DNA from: Flavimobilis rhizosphaerae
Lineage (GTDB): Bacteria; Actinomycetota; Actinomycetes; Actinomycetales; Cellulomonadaceae
Direction of reading: 5' to 3'
DNA length: 64,000 nucleotides
Assembly: GCF_014852685.1 (NCBI RefSeq)
Contig: NZ_JACZDF010000001.1
Span: forward strand, 372,001-436,000
Position numbers and translations under genes: made by a program. Shown here piece by piece: positions 1 to 8,028 of this stretch. Numbering within the stretch: the stretch's first letter is position 1; the number at the start of each line of letters is the position of its first letter. Under the pieces are notes generated by a model. It saw nothing but the letters and a program-made list of their open reading frames with translations, ran no database searches and was not told the origin of the DNA.

Positions 1-42
1 TTCCTGGGGGTGGGCGGGCGCCACGCGGGGCGCGCGCCCGCG

Positions 43-483
43 TCAGGCCTGGGGCGTGCCCGGCTGGGGCGTGCCCGGCTGGGGGCCGGCCGCCTGGGCG
101 CGGAGGAGGTCACGGATCTCCTCGAGGAGCTGGATGTCCTCGGCCTTGACCTCCGGCTCGGGCTCGAGGCCGCGCGCGCGACGCTCGGCGAGCTTGTTCA
201 TCGGCAGGACGATGAGGAAGTAGACGGCGGCGGCCACCGCGAGGAAGTTGATCATCGCGTCGAGGACGAGCCCGGGCCTGAAGACCGCATCGTTGATCGA
301 GAAGCTGAGCGCGCTCGCGAGGCTCGTCGAGCCGAAGACCGCGGCGATGAGCGGGGTGATGATCGCGTCGACGATGTTCGTGACGATCTTGCCGAACGCG
401 CCGCCGATGACGACCGCGACCGCGAGCTCGACGACGTTGCCCCGCGAGATGAAGTTCTTGAAGCCTTCGAAGATGTCCTTCAT
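43..483 (-). CDS. mscL: Large-conductance mechanosensitive channel MscL
   Basis: Forms the homopentameric membrane pore that opens under high tension and releases solutes on osmotic downshock. The 146-residue product has the family layout: an amphipathic N-terminal helix starting MKDIFEGFKNF, a first membrane helix at about residues 15-40 rich in V, A and G, a periplasmic loop, a second membrane helix at about 75-97, and a cytoplasmic helix (about 115-130) followed by a Pro/Gly/Thr-rich tail. Length is normal for the family. It is the last gene of a likely ruc-SAF-mscL transcription unit, 39 bases after the SAF gene. Identification is secure; the tail repeat PQPGTPQPGTP is a small lineage feature. 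Confidence 0.96.
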   Translation of the reverse strand: MKDIFEGFKNFISRGNVVELAVAVVIGGAFGKIVTNIVDAIITPLIAAVFGSTSLASALSFSINDAVFRPGLVLDAMINFLAVAAAVYFLIVLPMNKLAERRARGLEPEPEVKAEDIQLLEEIRDLLRAQAAGPQPGTPQPGTPQA

Positions 484-522
484 GGCGTTCCTCCTGCGCT
501 GTGTCCGCTGTGTGCGGGCCGA

Positions 523-1221
523 TCATCCCACGAGGACGACGCTGAGGCTCCCTGACACAGCCGAGGCGGCGACGGTCGGGGCATCGTTCACCCGCACGGC
601 GAGGAGCACGACGGGCTCCGCGGCCGGCGCCACGCCGAGCAGGCCGCCGTCGGACGGCGCCGCCGGCGCGGGGGAGGGCAGGACGAGCGCGGCGCGGGTG
701 AGGACGCGCCCGTCCGCGACGACCGGCTCTCCGGACGCGTCGGGCGCCGACGGCACGACGACGTCGACCCGCATCCCCGGGGCAAGGAGCGCTGCGACCT
801 GCGGGTCCGCGAGCCGCACGGGCACGGCGGCCGAGCCGGGAGGGAGATCCGCGGTGCCGCGGACGAGCAGCTCGGCGCACAGGAAGGTGCCCGCCCGCAG
901 GTCGACCGCAGGGACAGCACCCACCGCGTCACCCGGAACGGTGAGCGCGCACGGAGGTGACCCGGCGGCGGGGACGTCGACGCGCGTGAGGGCCGCCGCG
1001 GTGAGCGGCTCACCGGCGGGAACGTCGCGTGCGAGCGCGACGACCTCACGGTGCGGGGGCGGCGGGGGGCTCGCAGCCGTGACGGCGGCCGCAGCGAGCA
1101 CGCCGAGGCCGACGCTCACGAGGACGCGGCGACCGCGCCACGTGACGACACGGAGCGTGCGGGCCCGGCGGCTGCGCGCCACCGCACGAGCGTGCGTGCC
1201 AGGACGAGGGGAGCGGGTCAT
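523..1221 (-). CDS. SAF-domain membrane-anchored protein (CpaB/RcpC-like)
   Basis: The 232-residue product has a basic N-terminus, one membrane helix at about residues 30-50, a proline-rich spacer and then a SAF-type domain (about 58-125), recognisable from the pattern VALARDVPAGEPLTAAAL and a second half with pairs of short beta strands. SAF domains occur in the pilus assembly protein CpaB/RcpC and in sugar-binding enzymes. No Flp/Tad pilus gene lies nearby, so a pilus role is not supported by context. It sits between ruc and mscL on the same strand, a place where many actinobacteria carry a SAF protein. ATG start at 1221. The function is unknown; binding of cell-wall glycans is one possibility. 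Confidence 0.75.
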   Translation of the reverse strand: MTRSPRPGTHARAVARSRRARTLRVVTWRGRRVLVSVGLGVLAAAAVTAASPPPPPHREVVALARDVPAGEPLTAAALTRVDVPAAGSPPCALTVPGDAVGAVPAVDLRAGTFLCAELLVRGTADLPPGSAAVPVRLADPQVAALLAPGMRVDVVVPSAPDASGEPVVADGRVLTRAALVLPSPAPAAPSDGGLLGVAPAAEPVVLLAVRVNDAPTVAASAVSGSLSVVLVG

Positions 1222-1313
1222 GCGCCGACGCTAGGCGAGACGCACCGCTCCCGTCCGGGGCCGGTGGACGCGCACGCGTGCAGCGGGACCTGTGGGCAGG
1301 AGGCCCGGACGCG

Positions 1314-1574
1314 TCAGGCCGCGCCCGTCGACGTCGACGTCGACGCGGGCTTCGCGGCAGGCTTCGCCGCCGGCGTCGAGACGCTCGACGACGAGCCCGA
1401 GCGTGAGTCGGTGCGGTAGAAGCCCGATCCCTTGAAGGTCACGCCCACTGTCGAGAAGATCTTGCGCAGCCGGCCCGAGCACTCGGGGCACACCGTGAGG
1501 GCGTCGTCCGCAAAGGACTGGTGGATGTCGAAGCTGTGACCGCACGCGGTGCACGTGTACGCGTAGGTGGGCAC
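1314..1574 (-). CDS. ruc: FmdB-family zinc-ribbon protein, orthologue of the redox chaperone Ruc
   Basis: An 86-residue protein with two CxxC pairs (Cys8/Cys11 and Cys29/Cys32) forming a zinc ribbon, then the conserved segment around GSGFYRTDSR, then a disordered Ser/Thr/Lys/Ala tail. This is the FmdB/Rv0991c family. The M. tuberculosis member is described as a redox-regulated chaperone controlled by the heat-shock repressor HrcA. I chose the GTG at 1574 (giving MPTYAYTC, the family N-terminus) because a purine-rich GGAGAGAG lies just upstream; the longer in-frame start adds 19 residues that do not fit the family. The CIRCE operator and a TATAGT -10 box directly upstream agree with HrcA control. 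It probably leads an operon with the SAF gene and mscL. Confidence 0.9.
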   Translation of the reverse strand: MPTYAYTCTACGHSFDIHQSFADDALTVCPECSGRLRKIFSTVGVTFKGSGFYRTDSRSGSSSSVSTPAAKPAAKPASTSTSTGAA

Positions 1575-1625
1575 GGTTCTCTCTCCTTGCTCGAGGGGGC
1601 GGGCCGCGACAGGGCCGCCGCGGGC

Positions 1626-1656
1626 TGGCACTCCGTCGTTCCGAGTGCCAACTATA
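1626..1656 (-). promoter_or_regulatory. CIRCE operator (HrcA site) with -10 box for ruc
   Basis: A perfect 8-base inverted repeat TGGCACTC / GAGTGCCA (1626-1633 and 1643-1650) separated by exactly 9 bases. This matches the HrcA-binding CIRCE element, GCACTC-N9-GAGTGC at its core. On the minus strand a TATAGT -10 hexamer (1656-1651) abuts the upstream arm, so the operator covers the start-site region and bound HrcA would block transcription of ruc. No clear -35 box is seen. Confidence 0.85.
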
Positions 1657-1746
1657 CGTCGGACCGCCGCCGACGAGCCGTGCGCCCCGTCACACGCCCT
1701 CGCTGCCGTCCCGGTGGACCACCCTGCCGTTGTCCGACGTCCGGAC

Positions 1747-1752
1747 TAGGCT
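1747..1752 (+). promoter_or_regulatory. -10 box of a probable leaderless promoter for the penicillin-acylase gene
   Basis: TAGGCT lies 6 bases before the GTG start at 1759. At that spacing transcription would begin at or next to the start codon. No good -35 box is visible 17-18 bases upstream, and no Shine-Dalgarno sequence precedes the GTG. Confidence 0.5.
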
Positions 1753-1758
1753 CGACGC

Positions 1759-4410
1759 GTGCTCAGTCGCCTGTCCGCACCGCGCAAGGTGCTCCTCGCC
1801 GTCGTCACGCTTCTCGTCGTCGTCCTCGTCGCGACGACCGTCGCAGCCGTCGTCGTCGTGCGCAAGCCGTTCCCCGCGACCTCTGGCGAGGTGACGATGC
1901 GCGGCCTCGACGGAGCCGTCACCGTCGAGCGCGACGCCCGCGGCGTGCCCTACCTCACGGCGACGACGAGCGAGGACCTCTTCCGGGCGCAGGGATACGT
2001 CCACGCGCAGGACCGCTTCTTCGAGATGGACTACCGCCGGCACGTCACCGCGGGCCGGCTCGCCGAGCTCGTCGGCGACAACCCCGACGCGATCGCCGCC
2101 GACCGCGTCGTGCGCACCTTCGGCTGGCGCCGCGTCGCCGAGCAGGAGTGGGACCTCCTCGAGCAGAGCACGCGCGACAACCTCACGGCCTACGCCGAGG
2201 GCGTCAACGCGTACCTCGCGGAGCGTTCGCCTGCCGAGATCGCGCTCGAGTACACCGTGCTCGGCACCCAGGTCGACGTCGCCGACCCCGAGCCGTGGCA
2301 GCCCGTCGACTCCGTCGCGTGGCTCAAGGCCATGGCCTGGGACCTCCGCGGCAACTTCGACGAGGAGCTCGAGCGCGCCGCCGCGTTCGGCACCCTCCGC
2401 GACGTCACCGCGGTCGAGGCCCTGTTCCCCGCCTACCCCGACGACGCGAACGCCCCGATCCTCGCCGCGGACGAGGCCACCGCGACCCGCGGCGAGCGCC
2501 GCGCCGCCGCACCGAAGGACGCCGAGGGCGGCACGGGCGGCGCGAGCCGCGCCGCACCCGAGGACGGACTCCCGCTCGAGGACGCGGGCGTGCGCGCCGC
2601 CCTCGACGCCGCGGCCGACGCGCTCGCAGCCGTCCCGCAGCAGGTCGGACGTGGCGAGGGCACGGGCTCCAACTCGTGGGTCGTCGCCGGAGAGCACACC
2701 GCGAGCGGCAAGCCGCTCCTCGCGAACGACCCCCACCTGTCGCTCGCAGCACCGAGCATCTGGGCACAGATCGGCCTGCGCTGCGCCCAGGTGAGCGACG
2801 CCTGCCCCTACGACGTCGCCGGCTTCTCGTTCTCCGGCCTGCCCGGCGTCATCATCGGCCACAACGCCAACCTCGCGTGGGGCCTCACGAACCTCGGAGC
2901 CGACGTCACCGACTTCTTCGTCGAGGCGGTCCGCGCGCACACCTACCTCCGCGACGGCTCCTGGGAGCCGCTCGACATCCGCCAGGAGACCATCAAGGTC
3001 AACGGCGGCGACGACATCGTCATCGACGTCGCCGAGACCGTCCACGGGCCCGTGATCTCCGGAGAACTCGGCGAGTCCCTCGCCGCCCTGCTCTCGCCGA
3101 CGGCGGACGCAGGGCTCTCCGGCGTCACCTACGGCGTCGCCCTCAGCTGGACGGCGCTCACGCCCGGCCGCACCGCCGACGCGATCTTCGCGCTCAACCG
3201 CGCGGCCGACGCCGACGACGTCGCGCAGGCCGCAGCGCTCTTCGCCGTGCCCTCCCAGAACATCATCTTCGCGACGACCGACGGCCACATCGGGTACCAG
3301 GCCCCCGGCAGGATCCCGCTGCGTGGCAACGTCACCGGACCCGTGCCGTCCGACGGCACCTGGCCGCGGCCCGGCTGGGACAGCGCCTACGACTGGCAGG
3401 GCTACGTCGACCCGGCCGACATGCCCGCCGTCCTCGACCCCGAGTCCGGCGTCATCGTCGCCGCGAACCAGGCCGTCCTCCCCGCGGGCGAGGGCCCCTA
3501 CCTCACCGCCGACTGGGACTACGGCTACCGTTCGCACCGCATCTCGACGCTCCTCGACACTGCGATCACCGGCGGCACCAAGCTCTCGGGCGAGACCATG
3601 AGCGCGATCCAGTCCGACGTGTGGAGCCCGTTCGCAGCTGCGCTCGTCCCGACGCTCCTCGGCATCAGCCTCGACGACGACTTCGCCGCACAGGGCCAGG
3701 AGCTCCTGAGGAGCTGGGACTACAACACCGACCCGTCGTCGGCCGCCGCAGCCTACTTCAACGCCGTCTGGGCGCACATCGTCGACGGCGCGTTCGCCGA
3801 CGACCTGCCGGACTCCGTCCAGCCCAGCGGCTCGAGCCGCTGGCTCGCCGTCGTCACCGAGCTCCTCGACGACCCCGAGGCCCGGCTCTGGGACGACCGC
3901 ACGACCGTCGACGTCGTCGAGACGCGCGACGAGATCCTCCGCCAGGCGCTCGTCGACGCCCGGCTCGAGCTCACGACCGCGCTCGGCCGCGACACCGACG
4001 ACTGGCAGTGGGGCAGGCTCCACCAGCTGAGCCTCGAGCACCCCGTGCTCGGCGGCGAGTCGATCCCGTGGCCCGTGCGCGCGTTCGTCAACCCCGCGAC
4101 CCAGCAGCTCGGCGGCGGATCGTCGATCGTCGATGCAACGGCCTGGGACGCATCAGCGAGGACCGCGACAGGCCGCACCGACTTCTCGGTGACGTCCGGA
4201 CCGTCGATGCGCATGGTCGTCGACCTCGGCGTGCTCGACGCGTCGACATGGGTCGTCGTCACCGGCACCTCAGGTCACCCGGGGCACCGGAACTACGCGG
4301 ACCAGTTCGAGGCATGGTCGGTCGGCGAGACGTTCGCGTGGCCGTTCAGCGCCGACGCCGTGACCCGCGCAGCCGGCGAGACGCTGCGCCTCGTCCCGAG
4401 CGCCGAGTAG
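1759..4410 (+). CDS. Penicillin acylase family protein (Ntn hydrolase)
   Basis: An 883-residue member of the peptidase S45/penicillin amidase family. These enzymes are made as precursors that cleave themselves into alpha and beta chains and hydrolyse amide bonds of beta-lactams, acyl-homoserine lactones or other N-acyl compounds. An N-terminal membrane helix (about residues 11-33) acts as signal or anchor. The alpha-chain motif GYVHAQDRFFEMDYRRH follows, and then an Ala/Glu-rich spacer. The nucleophile is predicted to be Ser304 in GTG-SNSWVVAG, where maturation would expose the serine. Downstream motifs such as GHNANLAWGLTNLGADVTDFF fit the beta chain. GTG start at 1759. The true substrate cannot be read from sequence. 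It stands alone between ruc and the formyl-THF cyclo-ligase gene, which converges on it. Confidence 0.92.
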   Translation: MLSRLSAPRKVLLAVVTLLVVVLVATTVAAVVVVRKPFPATSGEVTMRGLDGAVTVERDARGVPYLTATTSEDLFRAQGYVHAQDRFFEMDYRRHVTAGRLAELVGDNPDAIAADRVVRTFGWRRVAEQEWDLLEQSTRDNLTAYAEGVNAYLAERSPAEIALEYTVLGTQVDVADPEPWQPVDSVAWLKAMAWDLRGNFDEELERAAAFGTLRDVTAVEALFPAYPDDANAPILAADEATATRGERRAAAPKDAEGGTGGASRAAPEDGLPLEDAGVRAALDAAADALAAVPQQVGRGEGTGSNSWVVAGEHTASGKPLLANDPHLSLAAPSIWAQIGLRCAQVSDACPYDVAGFSFSGLPGVIIGHNANLAWGLTNLGADVTDFFVEAVRAHTYLRDGSWEPLDIRQETIKVNGGDDIVIDVAETVHGPVISGELGESLAALLSPTADAGLSGVTYGVALSWTALTPGRTADAIFALNRAADADDVAQAAALFAVPSQNIIFATTDGHIGYQAPGRIPLRGNVTGPVPSDGTWPRPGWDSAYDWQGYVDPADMPAVLDPESGVIVAANQAVLPAGEGPYLTADWDYGYRSHRISTLLDTAITGGTKLSGETMSAIQSDVWSPFAAALVPTLLGISLDDDFAAQGQELLRSWDYNTDPSSAAAAYFNAVWAHIVDGAFADDLPDSVQPSGSSRWLAVVTELLDDPEARLWDDRTTVDVVETRDEILRQALVDARLELTTALGRDTDDWQWGRLHQLSLEHPVLGGESIPWPVRAFVNPATQQLGGGSSIVDATAWDASARTATGRTDFSVTSGPSMRMVVDLGVLDASTWVVVTGTSGHPGHRNYADQFEAWSVGETFAWPFSADAVTRAAGETLRLVPSAE

Positions 4411-4423
4411 GAGCAGCTGGGGC

Positions 4424-5062
4424 TCAGCCCCGCTCCGCCCACTGCCAGCCCGACGGCGTCGCGAACGCGTCGACCGGTACATCGTGCGGCTCCGTCGGGA
4501 TGGGGGAGTCCGCCGCGTCGTAGATCTCCTCGGGGAAGACGAGCGCGACGACCTTCGCGTCCGGCCGCTTGTGGCCGAGCGCTCGGTCGTACCAGCCGCC
4601 GCCCTGCCCGAGGCGCGCTCCCGCAGTGTCGACGGCGAGCGCGGGCGCGATGATGACGTCGGCCTCCGCGAGCGCGTCCGCACCGAGGTGCTCGGTGCCC
4701 GGCTCCGGCGGTCGGCCCGGAGCGCGCTCGAGCAGGTCGTCTGCCCCTGCGAACGGGGCCCAGCCGCGCTCGAGCCCCGTGCCGAGGACCGGCAGGAGGA
4801 CCCTGACGCCGCGCAGCGCGAGATCCTCGAGGAGCGGCAGCGTGCCCGGTTCGGAGGGACGCGAGACGTACGCGGCGACGCAACGTGCCTCGCGCAGCTG
4901 CTCGAAGTCGGCGAGCGAGTGGACGAAGCCCGCGGCAGCCTCCTGGCGCCGTCGCGAGGATCGGTGCTCCCGCGCCGCGCGGATCGCCTTGCGGACCATC
5001 GTCTTGGCGTCCTCCGGCTCCAGGCCGGGAGGGACATGGATGGGCTGCGCTGCTCCGCTCAT
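4424..5062 (-). CDS. 5-formyltetrahydrofolate cyclo-ligase
   Basis: Converts 5-formyl-THF to 5,10-methenyl-THF with ATP, recycling the inhibitory folate. The 212-residue product has the basic N-terminal helix that binds ATP (KAIRAAREHRSSRRR, about residues 25-39) and the signature GQGGGWYDRALG near residue 150, followed by a VALVFPEEIYD strand. I take ATG 5062 because the protein then has normal length; the reading frame runs on upstream through sequence antisense to galU, which is not coding. It is divergent from galU, as in many actinobacteria, with 81 bases between the two starts, and converges with the acylase gene (13-base gap). Confidence 0.93.
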   Translation of the reverse strand: MSGAAQPIHVPPGLEPEDAKTMVRKAIRAAREHRSSRRRQEAAAGFVHSLADFEQLREARCVAAYVSRPSEPGTLPLLEDLALRGVRVLLPVLGTGLERGWAPFAGADDLLERAPGRPPEPGTEHLGADALAEADVIIAPALAVDTAGARLGQGGGWYDRALGHKRPDAKVVALVFPEEIYDAADSPIPTEPHDVPVDAFATPSGWQWAERG

Positions 5063-5131
5063 GGCTCCATCATCCCAAACTTTCCCCGCTCCACCGCCGC
5101 TGACGGTCCCAGGTCCGGTTGCGGTGGTCGC

Positions 5132-5137
5132 TAAGGT
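5132..5137 (+). promoter_or_regulatory. -10 box of a probable leaderless galU promoter
   Basis: TAAGGT ends 6 bases before the galU ATG at 5144. No Shine-Dalgarno sequence sits in front of the ATG, so a leaderless transcript is likely. No convincing -35 hexamer is seen. Confidence 0.5.
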
Positions 5138-5143
5138 ATCTGC

Positions 5144-6064
5144 ATGGAGATCACCAAGGCTGTCATCCCTGCTGCAGGTCTGGGCACCCGGTTCCTTCCC
5201 GCGACGAAGTCGACCCCCAAGGAGATGCTCCCCGTCGTCGACAAGCCCGCGATCCAGTACGTCGTCGAGGAGGCCGCAGCGGCCGGCCTCGCGGATGTCC
5301 TCTTCATCACGGGACGGTCCAAGCGTTCCCTCGAGGACCACTTCGACGGGGTCCCCGAGCTCGAGGCGAACCTCGAGGCCAAGGGCGATGACGCCCGCCT
5401 CGAGGCGGTCCGCGAGTCGTCGGCGCTCGCCGATGTCCACTTCGTCCGGCAGGGCGAGCCCATGGGGCTCGGGCACGCGGTCCTGCGCGCCAAGAACCAC
5501 GTCGGGGACCACACGTTCGCGGTCCTTCTCGGTGACGACCTCATCGACGAGCGCGACCCGGTGCTGCCCGCGATGATCGAGGTCGCACGCCGCACGGGCG
5601 GCTCGGTCGTCGCACTCCTCGAGGTCGACCCAGCGCAGGTGTCGCTCTACGGCTGCGCCGCTGTCGAGCCAGCGCCGCAGGTCGGTACGGTCGACGGTGT
5701 GCCCGGCAGCGACGTCGTCGGCGTCACGGGCCTCGTCGAGAAGCCCGCGCCGGAGGACGCGCCGAGCAACCTCGCGGTCATCGGCCGCTACGTCCTCAAC
5801 CCCGCGGTGTTCGAGGTCCTCGAGCGCACCGCGCCCGGCCGTGGCGGCGAGATCCAGCTCACCGACGCGCTCGCCGAGCTCGCGACCATGCCTGCCGAGC
5901 AGGGGGGCGGCGTCTACGGCGTCGTCTTCCGCGGTCGCCGCTACGACACGGGTGACAAGCTCGACTACCTCAAGGCCGTCGTGCGGCTCGCGTCCGAGCG
6001 CGACGATCTCGGCCCCGACTTCCGGGACTGGCTGCGGGGCTACGTCCCGACGCTCGACGCGTGA
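5144..6064 (+). CDS. galU: UTP-glucose-1-phosphate uridylyltransferase
   Basis: Makes UDP-glucose from UTP and glucose-1-phosphate for glycans and lipids. The 306-residue product has the nucleotidyltransferase loop GLGTRFLPATKSTPKEMLPV starting at residue 12, the conserved FVRQGEPMGLGHAVL segment, LGDDLID (metal/UTP site) and the late VVFRGRRYDTGDKLDYLKAV segment typical of bacterial GalU. Length is standard. It is followed after 4 bases by the glp gene on the same strand. UDP-glucose would feed the envelope polysaccharide genes at the far end of the window. Confidence 0.97.
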   Translation: MEITKAVIPAAGLGTRFLPATKSTPKEMLPVVDKPAIQYVVEEAAAAGLADVLFITGRSKRSLEDHFDGVPELEANLEAKGDDARLEAVRESSALADVHFVRQGEPMGLGHAVLRAKNHVGDHTFAVLLGDDLIDERDPVLPAMIEVARRTGGSVVALLEVDPAQVSLYGCAAVEPAPQVGTVDGVPGSDVVGVTGLVEKPAPEDAPSNLAVIGRYVLNPAVFEVLERTAPGRGGEIQLTDALAELATMPAEQGGGVYGVVFRGRRYDTGDKLDYLKAVVRLASERDDLGPDFRDWLRGYVPTLDA

Positions 6065-6068
6065 CCTC

Positions 6069-7301
6069 GTGCTGAGCGTCCAGGCGCACCTCGCGGAGAT
6101 CCTCGCGGGGCTCAGCCCCGTCCCTCCGCTCGACGTGGTCCTCGGCGACGCGGCAGGTTGCATCCTCGCCGAGGACGTCCGCGTCGACGTCGACGTCCCC
6201 GCGCACGCGACCGCGGCGCACGACGGTTACGCCGTCCGCGCCGACGATGTCCACCCTGCGACCGATGCCGCGCCCGTGACGCTCCCCGTGGTCGCCGACC
6301 TCTGGTCGGCCGCCGAGGCGCCCGAGCGGCTCGTCACCGGGCAGTCCGTGCGGATCTCGTCGGGCGTCGCCCTGCCGGTCGGCGCGGACGCCGTCGTCCC
6401 GCTCGACCACACCGACCGCGGCACGGCGCAGGTACGCGTGCGCCGGTCGGTCGGCGTCGGCTCGGGCGTGCGACGTGCGGGGGCCGACGCACGCGCCGGG
6501 CAGGTCGTCCTCGCCGCCGGCCTGCGCCTCGGTGCGCGGCAGATCTCCCTCGCCGCGGCACTCGGACGTTCCCACCTGAGGGTGCACCCGCGGCCGCGCG
6601 TCGTCATCGTGCCCGTCGGCGACGAGCTACGCGTCCCCGGACGTCGCAGCGCCGGAGCGGGCGTCTTCGAGGCCAACGCGCAGGCCCTCGCGATCGCCGT
6701 CGAGGACACGGGCGCCGTCGCGATCCCCGTCGCACCCGTGAGCGACGACCGTGCGCACCTCCGCGAGGTCCTCGCCGACCAGCTCGTGCGCGCAGACCTC
6801 GTCCTCACGACGGGCGGCCTGTCCGAGGGCAGCCACGACACGCTCAAGGACGTGCTCGGACCGCTCGGCACCGTGCGCTTCGACCACGTCGCGCTCGCCC
6901 CCGGACGCGGCCACGGCTTCGGCACGATCGGCGAGGACGACAGCGTCGTGCCGATCGTCGCCCTGCCTGGGCACCCCGTCGCGGCGCTCGTCGCGTACGA
7001 GGTCTTCGTGCGGCCGGCGCTCCTCGAGATCGCGGGGCACACCGATCTCTTCCGCCCGTCGGTCGTCGCGTACGCGGACGCCGAGTGGAACAGCCCGGCG
7101 GGGCTGCGCGAGTTCGTGCCCGCGCACCTCACGGGCAGCCCCGACGAGGGCTACCGCGTCGTGCCCGTCGCGGACCCGCGTGCGATCGACCAGATGTCGC
7201 TCTCGTCGCTCGCCGCGGCGAACGCGCTCGCAGTGGTTCCCGAGGGCGAGTCCTTCGTGCGGCTCGGCTCGCGCGTCCACTGCCTGGTGCTCGAGGGATG
7301 A
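6069..7301 (+). CDS. glp: MoeA/gephyrin-like protein, probable Glp cell-division adaptor
   Basis: A 410-residue member of the MoeA/gephyrin family. Classical MoeA inserts molybdate into molybdopterin. Residues AAHDGYAVR and TTGGLSEG-SHDTLK keep the general fold and two acidic residues, but two active-site motifs are altered: the usual PGKP reads PGRG (about residue 278) and PGNPVS reads PGHPVA (about residue 300). No other molybdopterin gene lies nearby. In Corynebacterium a MoeA-like protein called Glp, encoded next to a membrane receptor, works in cell division. The same galU-glp-rimJ-membrane-protein order here favours that role. GTG start at 6069, four bases after galU. Molybdenum-cofactor activity cannot be excluded. 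Confidence 0.82.
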   Translation: MLSVQAHLAEILAGLSPVPPLDVVLGDAAGCILAEDVRVDVDVPAHATAAHDGYAVRADDVHPATDAAPVTLPVVADLWSAAEAPERLVTGQSVRISSGVALPVGADAVVPLDHTDRGTAQVRVRRSVGVGSGVRRAGADARAGQVVLAAGLRLGARQISLAAALGRSHLRVHPRPRVVIVPVGDELRVPGRRSAGAGVFEANAQALAIAVEDTGAVAIPVAPVSDDRAHLREVLADQLVRADLVLTTGGLSEGSHDTLKDVLGPLGTVRFDHVALAPGRGHGFGTIGEDDSVVPIVALPGHPVAALVAYEVFVRPALLEIAGHTDLFRPSVVAYADAEWNSPAGLREFVPAHLTGSPDEGYRVVPVADPRAIDQMSLSSLAAANALAVVPEGESFVRLGSRVHCLVLEG

Positions 7302-7906
7302 CGTCCGGTTGGCCTGCGACGCTCCGCGCGCTGTCGGCCGCCGGAACGGTCACCGTGCGTCCGCTGCGGCGACGGGACGCGCGCGCATGGTCCGCCGTGC
7401 GGGCGCGCAACGGAGCGTGGCTCGAACCGTGGGAGGCGACGTCGCCGACGGGGGCTCCGGCCGCGTCGTTCGGCGCGTACGTCGCGGCGGCGCGTGCGCA
7501 CGCGCGAGCCGGCACGCACCTGCCGTTCGTCATCGAGCTCGACGGCAGGCTCGTCGGGCAGGTGACGGTCGCGAGCATCGTGCGTGGCTCCGCGTGCACC
7601 GCGTCGATCGGCTACTGGATCGACAGCGCGGTCGCCGGGCGGGGGATCGTGCCGACGGCGGTCGCCCTCGTCATCGACCACTGCTTCGCCGAGGTGGGCC
7701 TCCACCGGATCGAGATCGCCATCCGACCCGAGAACGCGCCGAGCCTGCGCGTCGTCGCCAAACTCGGCCTGCGGGAGGAGGGTGTGCGCGAGCGCTTCCT
7801 CCACATCGACGGGCGCTGGCGCGACCATCGGGTGTTCGCCGTGACCTCGGAGGAGGTGCCGGGAGGGTTGCTCGCGCGGCTGCGGGAGCGGGCGGAGAGT
7901 GCATGA
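7298..7906 (+). CDS. rimJ: GNAT N-acetyltransferase, RimJ-like
   Basis: A 202-residue GNAT protein of the RimJ/RimL branch, which transfers acetyl from acetyl-CoA to N-terminal amines, classically of ribosomal proteins. Visible hallmarks are the N-terminal VTVRPLRRRDARAW strand-helix, SIGYWIDSAVAGRGI (acetyl-CoA loop, about residues 107-121), HRIEIAIRPENAPSLRVVAKLG and the C-terminal GLREEGVRERFLHIDGRWRDH typical of RimJ. The ATG at 7298 overlaps the glp stop (ATGA), so the two are translationally coupled. The actual substrate is unproven. Confidence 0.88.
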   Translation: MTSGWPATLRALSAAGTVTVRPLRRRDARAWSAVRARNGAWLEPWEATSPTGAPAASFGAYVAAARAHARAGTHLPFVIELDGRLVGQVTVASIVRGSACTASIGYWIDSAVAGRGIVPTAVALVIDHCFAEVGLHRIEIAIRPENAPSLRVVAKLGLREEGVRERFLHIDGRWRDHRVFAVTSEEVPGGLLARLRERAESA

Positions 7907-7950
7907 CCGATCGCAGAGGGTTGCGCGGTTCGGGCGGCGAGCGTCCCACG

Positions 7951-7970
7951 ACGGGTGGAATCACACCCGT
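7951..7970 (+). promoter_or_regulatory. Short hairpin upstream of the sepX-like gene
   Basis: ACGGGTG and CACCCGT form a perfect 7-base stem with a 6-base loop in the 122-base gap between rimJ and the next gene. It could be an operator dyad or a weak terminator. A GACAC pentamer (7974-7978), the core recognised by WhiA in Streptomyces, follows, but such a short match may be chance. Confidence 0.35.
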
Positions 7971-8028
7971 GTAAGACACGCCGGAGGGCGTCCGTGGGAG
8001 CGTGCCACAGCTCGCATACCGTCGGGGA

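Noticed and set aside
1690-4041. 783-codon open frame antisense to the penicillin-acylase gene
   Set aside because: Long antisense frames are expected in very GC-rich coding DNA; composition is Arg/Val/Gly/Asp-rich with no domain, while the plus strand encodes a clear enzyme.
1521-4523. 1000-codon open frame on the plus strand in another phase over the acylase gene
   Set aside because: Arg/Pro-rich nonsense composition and no motif; a frame shadow.
6069-7301. Simple call as molybdopterin molybdenumtransferase MoeA
   Set aside because: Kept only as family name: two active-site motifs are changed, no other cofactor genes are near and the neighbourhood is that of the division adaptor Glp.
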